Positions 1 to 6,041 of a DNA stretch of 8,228 nucleotides are shown in pieces. The position numbers were made by a program, and so were the translations under genes. This stretch comes from Planctomycetota bacterium. Lineage in GTDB: Bacteria > Planctomycetota > SZUA-567 > H5-PLA8. Location of the stretch: NCBI GenBank assembly GCA_025355035.1, contig JANXLS010001319.1, forward strand, positions 1 to 8,228, read 5' to 3'. The notes beneath the pieces are model-generated. The model worked only from the letters and a program-made list of their open reading frames with translations, did not search any database and was not told the DNA's origin. How positions within the stretch are numbered: position 1 is the stretch's first letter; each line of letters begins with the position of its first letter.

Positions 1-57
1 AGATAACGCTAGAAGCTCGCAACGAAGAGCCGGACAAAAAGCGCCGGATTTTTCCAT
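1..57 (-). CDS. Possible 5' end of an unidentified downstream gene (partial)
   Basis: An ATG at 57-55 opens a frame that stays open to the window edge for 19 codons, reading MEKSGAFCPALRCELLALS. It begins 22 nt after the dapF stop codon and is preceded by an AAGG at about -9 to -6, a plausible ribosome binding site. Spacing and strand fit a gene co-transcribed with dapF. The fragment is too short to recognise, and a 19-codon open frame arises easily by chance, so this may be noncoding 3' flank of dapF. Confidence 0.2.
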   Translation of the reverse strand, partial: MEKSGAFCPALRCELLALS

Positions 58-79
58 GCGAGCCTTTTTCAACGGACTG

Positions 80-907
80 TTAGTTGTTCCAGTTATACAC
101 GCCCGAATAAACCGTATCGACCGCGCCTTCCAAATACGGTCGAGCCGCCTGGTCGCCGGTCAATTCGAAATGAATCGTCAGCGTTCCGCCGCCGGCGCTG
201 ACTTTGACCGGAGACGTGTAGCCGAACGCGTACGATGCGGCGATCGCGGCGGCCGTCGATCCGGTTCCGCACGCCAGCGTTTCGTCTTCAACACCGCGTT
301 CGTACGTGCGGATCTGAATCGTGTTGTCCCCCAGCAACTGAACAAAATTCGCGTTCGTGCCCTTGGGCTTGAAGACGTCGTGGTAGCGGATGCACGCTCC
401 GGCGCCTTTCACGTCCACCTTCGACACATCGTCCACAAACTGAATCGCGTGCGGTACGCCGGTGTTCAGGAAATAAAGCTGAGTGTTGCGGCCCAGCACA
501 TCGACGCCGTCTTTGCGTTCGACGCGGGAAGGCTGCGAGAGCTGCACTTTTGCGGACGTGTTGTCCGTCGAGACGACAGCGTTCAGAGTTCCGGGAATCA
601 CGTCGATCGTCTGTTCACCACCCGCTGCGCCGAGCTGTTTGGCGAAGACCGCGAAGCAGCGTGAACCGTTGCCGCACATTTCAGCTTCCGAACCATCCGC
701 GTTGAAAATCCGCATGCGCAGATCGTGGCCGGGTTTGCTGGCCTTTTCGACCAAAATCACGCCATCGGCTCCAACCGCGATGCGATGCGGACACGCTGCG
801 CGAGCCAGTTCAGCCGCCTCGCCCTCCTTCAACAACCCGGAGCGATTGTCGACCATGATGAAGTCGTTGCCGGTGCCGGACATTTTTACAAAAGGAATAC
901 TGCGCAT
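80..907 (-). CDS. dapF: Diaminopimelate epimerase
   Basis: This 275-residue protein should interconvert LL- and meso-diaminopimelate in the cytoplasm, the step before lysine formation that also supplies meso-DAP for peptidoglycan. Its length is normal for the family. The N-terminal MSGTGNDF motif (residues 9-16) is present. The two catalytic cysteines of the cofactor-independent racemase mechanism lie in their expected contexts: Cys78 in EMCGNGSRC and Cys213 in ACGTGS. NTGVPHAI (148-155) and the ERGVEDETL segment (203-211) are also typical. The ATG at 907 is chosen because GGAGAG lies at -10 to -5 and the protein begins at the usual point. It follows the beta-propeller gene on the same strand after 123 nt, so it may have its own promoter, although none is clear. 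Both active-site halves are intact and the enzyme is probably functional. Confidence 0.96.
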   Translation of the reverse strand: MRSIPFVKMSGTGNDFIMVDNRSGLLKEGEAAELARAACPHRIAVGADGVILVEKASKPGHDLRMRIFNADGSEAEMCGNGSRCFAVFAKQLGAAGGEQTIDVIPGTLNAVVSTDNTSAKVQLSQPSRVERKDGVDVLGRNTQLYFLNTGVPHAIQFVDDVSKVDVKGAGACIRYHDVFKPKGTNANFVQLLGDNTIQIRTYERGVEDETLACGTGSTAAAIAASYAFGYTSPVKVSAGGGTLTIHFELTGDQAARPYLEGAVDTVYSGVYNWNN

Positions 908-943
908 GACTCTCTCCGATTTTAGTTTTGTTTTTGAAACGGT

Positions 944-961
944 TCACGGTAAGTCACGGTA
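944..961. repeat. Tandem octamer TCACGGTA, period 10
   Basis: TCACGGTA occurs at 944-951 and again at 954-961, one helical turn apart, 37-54 bp upstream of the dapF start codon. The sequence shows the repeat directly. Two same-face half-sites in an upstream region are compatible with an operator for a DNA-binding protein, but there is no recognised regulator motif and chance is possible. Confidence 0.35.
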
Positions 962-1030
962 TGGCCTGTATTCCCGCCAACTCCGCGCTGCTCAACGCTC
1001 ATTTATATTCGACCCGCCCCGTTCAGGACA

Positions 1031-2536
1031 TTATTTTCCGCGCAGATCGAAACACATCAGCCGCGGCGGAGCGCCGGTCAGGTCGTCCTTGTGATTTTGG
1101 ACAACATAAAGCAGTCCTTTGCTGAGGACCAGTGGCGTCCATGTTTCGCTGGCGGCAAAGAGCCAACTGCGCGCGATTTCCTTCATCCCCTGCGGTGTCA
1201 ACTGCCAGCATTGCAAGTGCCCCGCTTCGCCGAGACAAAAGAAATGCCCGTCGGCTTCGAGCAACGATCCGCGGTAATCGCCAACCGTGACTTCGCGCGT
1301 CTTCTTTTCCTTCGTCACGCGGTCCGTGTACGGGATCGTCTCCGTCCACTTCGGCTGTTCGCGCCACATTTCTTTTCCGGTTTTCACCTCGAAGCAGGTC
1401 AACTGCGAGTTTTGATCGTGGCGGCCATCGAAGCCATAAAGATACCCATCCTTATGAATCGCCGTCATGAAATGGATCCCGAATTCGTCGCTCTTCCACG
1501 CTACTTCCGGTTTGATGCCCGGAAGAATATTCAGCAACACCCCGCCGGTCTGGTACGTCGCGGAAATGAACACCTGATTGCCGATCACGACCGGACACGA
1601 CGCGTTCACCGATTCAAACGACTTGCTGCGCCACGGGAATGTGAAATCAACGTTGCCATTCGCCGGATCGATGCACACCAATCCCCCCGTCGGCGGCTTG
1701 CTCGCTCCACCCGCAAAGACAAAGACGCGGCGGACGCCTTGAACCGTGCCTGGTATCGGCGACGCGTAACTGGGCCCCCAGCCATTCGCATCCGAAGACC
1801 ACGCCATCTTGCCGCTGTCTTTGTCGAACGCCGCGACGCACGGGCCGTCAGGCGCGCCGACATTGATGATCAGCAGATTGCCTTCGAGCAGCGGCGTCGT
1901 CGCTGTGCCAAAAAAGTCCTGCGGCACTTTGAATTCGCGATCAATTTCGCGCGACCAATAGACCCGCCCGGTCGTTAATTCCAGGCAGTGCAATTTGCCC
2001 TGAGCGCCATACGTGTAGACTTTGCCGTCGATGATCAACGGGCTGGCACGCGGACCATTGTTGTAGCCGTAGCGGTCTTCGTAGGTCGTCGGATACGCAA
2101 AACGCCAGAGCCGTTCGCCTGTTTCAGCTTTGAGGCATTCCACGATTTCCTCGTCGCCTTCGCGGTGCATGTAGACCAGGCGTTCACCGGCAATGGATGG
2201 CGACGTGTAACCCGTGCCGCGTTTCATTTCCCACAGCAACGGCGGTCCTTCCTTCAGCCACTCCTTTAAGAGCTTCGTCTCCGGCGAACGCATGTCATGC
2301 GTCGCTCCTAAAAAACAGGGCCAGTCGCTTGTGACAGCGCCGATAGCAAGCGCCTTTGGTGCAGCATGAAACGTGACGTTGGGATGCACCGTCGGTTTTG
2401 GCGCGTCCAGCGGCGGGAGCGTATTCACCACTGGCGGAGCAGGATCTTTCGATTCAAATGAAAAAGCCGATGAGGCACCGAGCAGAGCGACGAGACTCGC
2501 GGCCAGCAAAATATCACGACGCGACGTGAGAAGCAT
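1031..2536 (-). CDS. Tat-exported PQQ-like beta-propeller repeat protein
   Basis: This 501-residue protein starts with a twin-arginine signal: SRRDILL at residues 5-11, then a hydrophobic stretch to about 25 ending in ASSAFS, so export in folded form is likely. The rest is built of repeated propeller blades with the PQQ-type hallmark D/A-x-x-T/S-G-x-x-x-W/F: CLKAETGERLW (134-144), CLELTTGRVYW (184-194), AFDKDSGKMAW (236-246), CIDPANGNVDF (288-298) and CFEVKTGKEMW (381-391). The fold resembles BamB and quinoprotein dehydrogenases, but no cofactor or catalytic residues can be assigned, so a specific activity is not claimed. Such proteins are abundant in Planctomycetota and Verrucomicrobiota, often next to genes of unrelated function. 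The ATG at 2536 has GGAGAG at -12 to -7 and places the Tat motif correctly. It lies 128 nt after the LTxxQ protein gene and may share its transcript. The family is certain; the function is unknown. Confidence 0.88.
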   Translation of the reverse strand: MLLTSRRDILLAASLVALLGASSAFSFESKDPAPPVVNTLPPLDAPKPTVHPNVTFHAAPKALAIGAVTSDWPCFLGATHDMRSPETKLLKEWLKEGPPLLWEMKRGTGYTSPSIAGERLVYMHREGDEEIVECLKAETGERLWRFAYPTTYEDRYGYNNGPRASPLIIDGKVYTYGAQGKLHCLELTTGRVYWSREIDREFKVPQDFFGTATTPLLEGNLLIINVGAPDGPCVAAFDKDSGKMAWSSDANGWGPSYASPIPGTVQGVRRVFVFAGGASKPPTGGLVCIDPANGNVDFTFPWRSKSFESVNASCPVVIGNQVFISATYQTGGVLLNILPGIKPEVAWKSDEFGIHFMTAIHKDGYLYGFDGRHDQNSQLTCFEVKTGKEMWREQPKWTETIPYTDRVTKEKKTREVTVGDYRGSLLEADGHFFCLGEAGHLQCWQLTPQGMKEIARSWLFAASETWTPLVLSKGLLYVVQNHKDDLTGAPPRLMCFDLRGK

Positions 2537-2664
2537 TCAAATCTCTCCGGATGAAACAGCACCGTTTTTAATTGTGCCGGGAAAGTCGAATTTTGAAAAT
2601 CAAAAACCACGTTCGAATTTCCGCTGGAAGCGAACAGGCGCTGCGCGGAGCGAGATTGTTGCGA

Positions 2665-3159
2665 CTAAAACGAGAACGGATTCGGCGGCGGAGTTCCGCG
2701 TTTGGGCCGATTGCGTTCGTCGGGCTTGGGGTTACCGGGTTTGGATTTTTGCTCCTCAGCGGCTTTCAACTCATTGATTTTGTCGATCTGATCCGGCGTC
2801 AGGATTTTCGTCAGATCTTCGATCATGGTTTTGGCGACTGGGGCGGCTTTGTCGATGAGCTTTTTGATTAATTCAGCGACCGCTTCCTGCGTGGCGGCCT
2901 CATCGCTTTTACGCTTGGCTTCGAGAATTTTATGGATCGCCGTCTTCATGTCGGGTTCGGTCAGAATCTTCAATCGCGTGCGCTCTTCCTGTGTACGCAT
3001 GCTGTTCAGCTTCCGCTTCTGCTCGTCGTTCAAATTCAATTCTTTGCCGTGATCCAGAATGAACGCAATACCGCCTTTTTCGTAAGCTCGCGCCGTCGTG
3101 TTGACAAAAGCGGCGAGCAGCAACGCGGCGGCAAAATACATCGAAAGCGATTTTTTCAT
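2665..3159 (-). CDS. Small exported LTxxQ-motif (Spy/CpxP-like) protein
   Basis: This 164-residue protein has a Sec signal peptide (MKKS, hydrophobic core to about 20, likely cleavage after TARA at 25). The mature part is almost wholly helical and charged. It carries two motifs of the LTxxQ type, LNLNDEQ (41-47) and LTPDQ (120-124), each leading into a Lys/Glu-rich helix. That arrangement is typical of the Spy/CpxP/heavy-metal-resistance superfamily of periplasmic chaperone and stress proteins. The last 28 residues are a Pro/Lys/Arg-rich, probably disordered tail ending in PNPFSF. The frame is open upstream to an ATG at 3246, but the ATG at 3159 is preferred: AGGAGA sits at -12 to -7 and the signal peptide begins there. 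It lies between the liv operon and the beta-propeller gene. Family membership rests on motifs and helicity, not close similarity, and the substrate or stress is unknown. Confidence 0.72.
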   Translation of the reverse strand: MKKSLSMYFAAALLLAAFVNTTARAYEKGGIAFILDHGKELNLNDEQKRKLNSMRTQEERTRLKILTEPDMKTAIHKILEAKRKSDEAATQEAVAELIKKLIDKAAPVAKTMIEDLTKILTPDQIDKINELKAAEEQKSKPGNPKPDERNRPKRGTPPPNPFSF

Positions 3160-3165
3160 GACCCG

Positions 3166-3171
3166 TCTCCT
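3166..3171 (-). promoter_or_regulatory. Shine-Dalgarno AGGAGA that sets the start of the LTxxQ protein
   Basis: AGGAGA at -12 to -7 from the ATG at 3159. It supports that start over the ATG 87 nt upstream, which would place 29 non-signal residues before the signal peptide. Confidence 0.75.
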
Positions 3172-3194
3172 GCTGTGTGACGCGACCGTGCTGG

Positions 3195-3224
3195 ATTCTA
3201 CGCCACAGTTTGAGGGAAGTTCAA
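3195..3224 (-). promoter_or_regulatory. Putative sigma-70-type promoter for the LTxxQ protein gene
   Basis: On the minus strand, TTGAAC (3224-3219) and TAGAAT (3200-3195) are separated by 18 bp, matching 4/6 and 5/6 of the -35 and -10 consensus. The -10 box lies 35 nt before the ATG at 3159, giving a 5' leader of about 28 nt that includes the Shine-Dalgarno site. A 6-bp inverted repeat (GTTTGA at 3208-3213 with TCAAAC at 3221-3226) overlaps the -35 box and could be an operator or a weak hairpin. The host's sigma preferences are unknown, so this remains a prediction. Confidence 0.35.
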
Positions 3225-3282
3225 ACATGTTGGGGCGTCGCAACAATTCTTTTAGTCATAGCGCACATGAAATGCCACTTTT

Positions 3283-4011
3283 TCAACCGCCCAGATACGC
3301 TTTCATAACCGTATCGTCGCGCAGTAAAATTTTCGGATCGCCTTGGTTGACAACGCGCCCCGTTTCCAGCACGTACGCGTGGTCCGCAATTTCGAGCGCC
3401 TTCCGCGCGTTCTGTTCGACAAGCAAAATGGTGACGCGGCGCGACTTCAATTCCTTGAGCACTTCAAAAATCCGGTCGATGATCAGCGGTGCAAGGCCAA
3501 GGCTGGGTTCATCAAGCATCAGTAATTTCGGGCGCGACATGAGCGCCCGCCCTAGAGCGAGCATTTGTTGTTCCCCGCCGGAAAGCGTTCCCGCCAATTG
3601 CGTCGCGCGTTCTTTGAGAATTGGAAACAGGTCGCGCATCCCCTGCATGTCGCCGGCGATCTCCGCATCGTTGCGCGTGTACGCTCCCAGCGCCAGATTT
3701 TCATCGACAGTCAAATCCGGAAAAATCCGGCGCCCTTCCGGACAGAGGACCAAACCATGCTCGACGCAGCGATGCGGCGCAAAACCGGTGATGTTTTGGC
3801 GATCGAATACCACCATTCCATTGCGCGGCGGCTGCAGCCCGCAGATGGCCTTCAACGTCGTCGTTTTGCCAGCCCCATTCGCCCCAATCAATGCCGTCAA
3901 CTGCCCGCGCGGTACAGCGAGACTCACGTTCTTGATGGCATGAATTCCACCATAAAAAACGTCGATGTTTTGGACTTCGAGCAAGGGAGGATCGGGAGCT
4001 TTATCGTTCAT
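3283..4011 (-). CDS. livF: Branched-chain amino acid ABC transporter ATPase LivF
   Basis: This 242-residue cytoplasmic ATPase powers the Liv importer with LivG. Visible motifs are Walker A GANGAGKT (43-50), the LivF-type PEGRRIFPDLTVDENL segment (91-106), the ABC signature LSGGEQQ (143-149) and Walker B LLMLDEPSLGLAP (163-175). VEQN (198-201) replaces the usual H-loop histidine, as is normal in LivF. The C-terminus, MKAYLGG, is also typical. The frame is open upstream to 4248, into livG and across a repeat. The ATG at 4011 is preferred because it gives family length and puts the conserved LLEVQNIDVFYGG near the start. Its ribosome binding site is weak (GAG at -8 to -6). It is the last gene of the liv set, 124 nt after livG. 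No clear intrinsic terminator follows. Confidence 0.95.
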   Translation of the reverse strand: MNDKAPDPPLLEVQNIDVFYGGIHAIKNVSLAVPRGQLTALIGANGAGKTTTLKAICGLQPPRNGMVVFDRQNITGFAPHRCVEHGLVLCPEGRRIFPDLTVDENLALGAYTRNDAEIAGDMQGMRDLFPILKERATQLAGTLSGGEQQMLALGRALMSRPKLLMLDEPSLGLAPLIIDRIFEVLKELKSRRVTILLVEQNARKALEIADHAYVLETGRVVNQGDPKILLRDDTVMKAYLGG

Positions 4012-4016
4012 TTGTT

Positions 4017-4019
4017 CTC
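4017..4019 (-). promoter_or_regulatory. Weak ribosome binding site of livF
   Basis: Only GAG at -8 to -6 precedes the ATG at 4011, in contrast to the strong AAGGAG of livG. The gene after the heptad hairpin is therefore probably translated less efficiently, or depends on nearby structure. This start is chosen mainly on protein alignment. Confidence 0.4.
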
Positions 4020-4042
4020 GGTACCGCGTGGGAGTTAACTGC

Positions 4043-4123
4043 ATTTGTGATTTGGCATTGAGCGGCACATGCGCGCGAGTACTAAAATGACAAATGCCAA
4101 ATCTCACATCACAAATGCCAAAT
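4043..4123. repeat. Heptad inverted repeat between livG and livF (ATTTGnn family)
   Basis: The right side holds five in-phase 7-nt units, GACAAAT, GCCAAAT, CTCACAT, CACAAAT and GCCAAAT (4089-4123). The left side holds ATTTGTG, ATTTGGC and ATTGAGC in the opposite orientation (4043-4063). Positions 4043-4059 are perfectly complementary to 4093-4102 plus 4110-4116, with exactly one heptad (4103-4109) bulged out. In livG-livF mRNA this gives a 17-bp stem with a one-unit bulge and a 33-nt loop. The 13-mer ACAAATGCCAAAT is present twice (4090-4102, 4111-4123). The element fills most of the 124-nt gap. Confidence 0.8.
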
Positions 4124-4135
4124 AGTTCCTGCCGC

Positions 4136-4939
4136 TTACCCATCATTCTCAGCGTAGTCTTTCCCCAGATACGCTTCAATAACTTTCGGATGCGATCGGA
4201 TTTCCGCAGGTGTTCCTTCGGCAATCGTAAGGCCATGGTCGAGGACAAGAAGGCGATCGACCATGCCCATGACGAACGCCATGTCGTGTTCGATGACCAG
4301 AAGGCTGACGTTGAATTTCGTTTGGATGTTGATGAGCAGTTGTCGCAGCGATTCGGATTCGGTGTCGTTCATCCCGGCGGCGGGTTCGTCGAGCAGCAGG
4401 ACTTTGGGCGCTGCGGCGAGCGCTCGGGCGATTTCGAGTTTGCGTTGTTCGCCATAGGGAAGATTACCGCTGAGCATTTGGGATTTTTCCGCGAGGCCCA
4501 TCAATTCGAGCAGATTCTGCGCGTCGCTCCGGATGCGTTTTTCTTCGTCGCGATGGCTGCGCGTTTTTAAAACGGCGGAGAGAACACCGGATTTGCATTG
4601 CGTCTGAAAGCCGGTCATCGCGTTTTCGAGAACGGTCATGTCTTTAAAAAGCCGGATGTTCTGAAACGTCCGCGCGAGACCCAGCGCGGTCACGCGATTG
4701 GGCTTCAAACCGCGAGTCGCTACGCCGGCAACATGAATGCTGCCGGTATCGGGTTGGTAGGCTCCGGTGAGAAGATTAAAAACAGTCGTCTTCCCGGCAC
4801 CATTCGGTCCAATCAAACCCACAATTTCGCCTTCGTCGACCGAGACCGAAAATGCCGTCACGGCCGCGAGCCCGCCAAAGCGTTTGTTCAGGCCCTTCGC
4901 GACAAGAAACGGCGCGCGGGAAGCGGGTGAGTTGTCCAT
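4136..4939 (-). CDS. livG: Branched-chain amino acid ABC transporter ATPase LivG
   Basis: This 267-residue cytoplasmic ATPase pairs with LivF on the LivH/LivM permease. Motifs in order are Walker A GPNGAGKTT (44-52), the LivG marker TFQNIRLF (91-98), a degenerate signature LPYGEQRKLEIARA (160-173), Walker B LLLDEPAAGMN (181-191) and the H-loop histidine in IEHDM (His218). The altered signature and the AAGMN stretch distinguish LivG from LivF. The ATG at 4939 has a strong AAGGAG site and lies only 23 nt after livM, which implies co-transcription and probably coupled expression. Length is slightly above that of E. coli LivG (about 255). Nothing is missing. Confidence 0.96.
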   Translation of the reverse strand: MDNSPASRAPFLVAKGLNKRFGGLAAVTAFSVSVDEGEIVGLIGPNGAGKTTVFNLLTGAYQPDTGSIHVAGVATRGLKPNRVTALGLARTFQNIRLFKDMTVLENAMTGFQTQCKSGVLSAVLKTRSHRDEEKRIRSDAQNLLELMGLAEKSQMLSGNLPYGEQRKLEIARALAAAPKVLLLDEPAAGMNDTESESLRQLLINIQTKFNVSLLVIEHDMAFVMGMVDRLLVLDHGLTIAEGTPAEIRSHPKVIEAYLGKDYAENDG

Positions 4940-4946
4940 TCAATCA

Positions 4947-4952
4947 CTCCTT
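4947..4952 (-). promoter_or_regulatory. Strong Shine-Dalgarno AAGGAG of livG
   Basis: AAGGAG at -13 to -8 from the livG ATG (4939), inside the 23-nt gap after livM. It is the strongest ribosome binding site of the operon and confirms this start. Confidence 0.8.
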
Positions 4953-4962
4953 TCGCGCGCGT

Positions 4963-5928
4963 TCACTTCGAAAATTTCGGCCACTTCAACGTCACGCCCT
5001 TCAAAATTCCTTGCGGGCGGACAAGAACGACAACGATCAACAGCACCGAGAAAAGCACCTGCCAGAGGTTCTTGATTTCGCTGTACACAACGCCGCCCTG
5101 CGTTGGATCGTAGAAGACGGGGATGCGCGTCGCCGGAAGCCAGAGCGCCAGCAACACCGGGATGAAGTACAACGTGATCGTCGCCAGAAACGTTCCGAGC
5201 AGATCGCCCATGCCGCCCAGCACCACCATGACCACCATCAACACACCGGCATTGAAATTGAAATCTTCGAGCGTGACGAAGGAATTGTAATTGGCAAAGA
5301 GCGCTCCGGCAAGACCCGCGACCCCCGCGCCGCTGGTGAAAACCAGCACCTTATAAGAGGTGAGATTCACGCCGAGCAATTCGGCCGCGCGCTCGTCGTC
5401 GCGAATGGCCTGAATCGCACGGCCATGTGACGAGCGAACAAGATTGCGGAGCAGAATCGTCGTCAGTCCCGCCATGCCCCAGGACAAAGCAATGTAAATA
5501 AAGTAATTCGGAATCTTCCCCGTCGCGTCGCGCATCACATTCGGAACGCTCAGCCCCAACGACGATCCCAACGGCGAACAATTCTGGACGACGTTGCGAA
5601 GAATTTCGCTGAATCCCAACGTGGCGATGGCAAGGTAATCGCCTTTAAGTCGCAGACACGGCAGTCCGACAAGAAATCCGAACAACGCTGCAACGAACGT
5701 TCCGACTCCAAAACTCAGAACAAATCCGAGCCAATTCAACCCGGTCCCGTGCGGAAGAAAAACGACCGTTGCTCCCGCCGCGTACGCTCCAGCCGCCCAA
5801 AAGCCCTGATGCCCCAGCGAAAACAGGCCGCAATAGCCATTGATCAGATTCAGCGACAGCGTAAGCGTCAGCCAAATCCCCACCATAATCAGGTGGTGCC
5901 CCCAAAATGCTACGGCCTGATCGAACAT
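4963..5928 (-). CDS. livM: Branched-chain amino acid ABC transporter permease LivM
   Basis: This 321-residue inner-membrane permease forms the transport channel together with LivH. Hydrophobic segments are spread along the whole length. Family landmarks are the N-terminal NLINGYCGLFSLGHQGFWAAGAYAA region (27-51), CLRLKGDYLAIATLGFSEILR (91-111), the cytoplasmic coupling loop GRAIQAIRDDERAAELLGV (169-187) and VLGGMGDLLGTFLA (236-249), ending with LVRPQGILKG (302-311). A hydrophilic loop at about 265-287 precedes the final helix, and its exact length varies in the family. The ATG at 5928 has AAGGG at -11 to -7 and fits the start of the first helix. It lies 113 nt after livH, a gap occupied by a heptad hairpin, and 23 nt before livG. 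Confidence 0.95.
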   Translation of the reverse strand: MFDQAVAFWGHHLIMVGIWLTLTLSLNLINGYCGLFSLGHQGFWAAGAYAAGATVVFLPHGTGLNWLGFVLSFGVGTFVAALFGFLVGLPCLRLKGDYLAIATLGFSEILRNVVQNCSPLGSSLGLSVPNVMRDATGKIPNYFIYIALSWGMAGLTTILLRNLVRSSHGRAIQAIRDDERAAELLGVNLTSYKVLVFTSGAGVAGLAGALFANYNSFVTLEDFNFNAGVLMVVMVVLGGMGDLLGTFLATITLYFIPVLLALWLPATRIPVFYDPTQGGVVYSEIKNLWQVLFSVLLIVVVLVRPQGILKGVTLKWPKFSK

Positions 5929-5934
5929 CGTTTT

Positions 5935-5939
5935 CCCTT
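5935..5939 (-). promoter_or_regulatory. Ribosome binding site of livM
   Basis: AAGGG at -11 to -7 from the ATG at 5928. It lies outside the hairpin arm that ends at 5944, so ribosome access need not be blocked by that structure. Confidence 0.65.
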
Positions 5940-5943
5940 AACA

Positions 5944-6039
5944 GCGGTTCAAAGTTTAAAGTTAACGGCTCTCGGCTCAGAGTTCAATGTTCAGAATTAA
6001 TTACCGCACGTTTATGTCCAACTTTGAACTTTGAACCGC
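5944..6039. repeat. Heptad inverted repeat between livH and livM (TTCAAAG family)
   Basis: The arms 5944-5963 and 6020-6039 are complementary at 19 of 20 positions, and the exception is a possible G-U pair in RNA. They contain the units TTCAAAG and TTTAAAG and their complements (CTTTGAA). The 56-nt loop also carries degenerate units in the same 7-nt phase, for example CTCAGAG, TTCAATG and TTCAGAA (5976-5996). On the minus-strand mRNA the first arm starts 2 nt after the livH stop, and the second ends before the livM ribosome binding site. There is no run of T after the stem, so a standard intrinsic terminator is unlikely. An mRNA-stabilising or processing hairpin is a possible role. Confidence 0.85.
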
Positions 6040-6041
6040 TT

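Noticed and set aside
908..943. Promoter close to dapF with TAAAAT as -10 box
   Set aside because: It would place the transcription start inside the Shine-Dalgarno region, and the -35 match is poor.
1091..1978. 295-codon open frame on the plus strand
   Set aside because: It lies antisense inside the beta-propeller gene and its product is Arg-rich low-quality sequence with no domain. It is a shadow of the codon bias of the real gene.
2630..2664. Possible terminator after the LTxxQ protein gene
   Set aside because: The best stem is only 4 bp (CGCT/AGCG) and has no T-run on the transcript.
3160..3246. Upstream start for the LTxxQ protein at 3246
   Set aside because: It would put 29 residues before a clear signal peptide, and the Shine-Dalgarno site fits the ATG at 3159. 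The region also holds the putative promoter.
3200..3282. Intrinsic terminator for the liv operon
   Set aside because: The only hairpin is a 6-bp GTTTGA/TCAAAC stem without a T-run, overlapping a likely promoter. It does not qualify.
3098..3943. 281-codon open frame on the plus strand
   Set aside because: It runs antisense through livF and the LTxxQ gene and has no recognisable motif.
4012..4248. Upstream extension of livF, giving a 321-residue protein that overlaps livG
   Set aside because: The extra 79 residues come from translating the heptad repeat and the end of livG. The family start aligns with the ATG at 4011.
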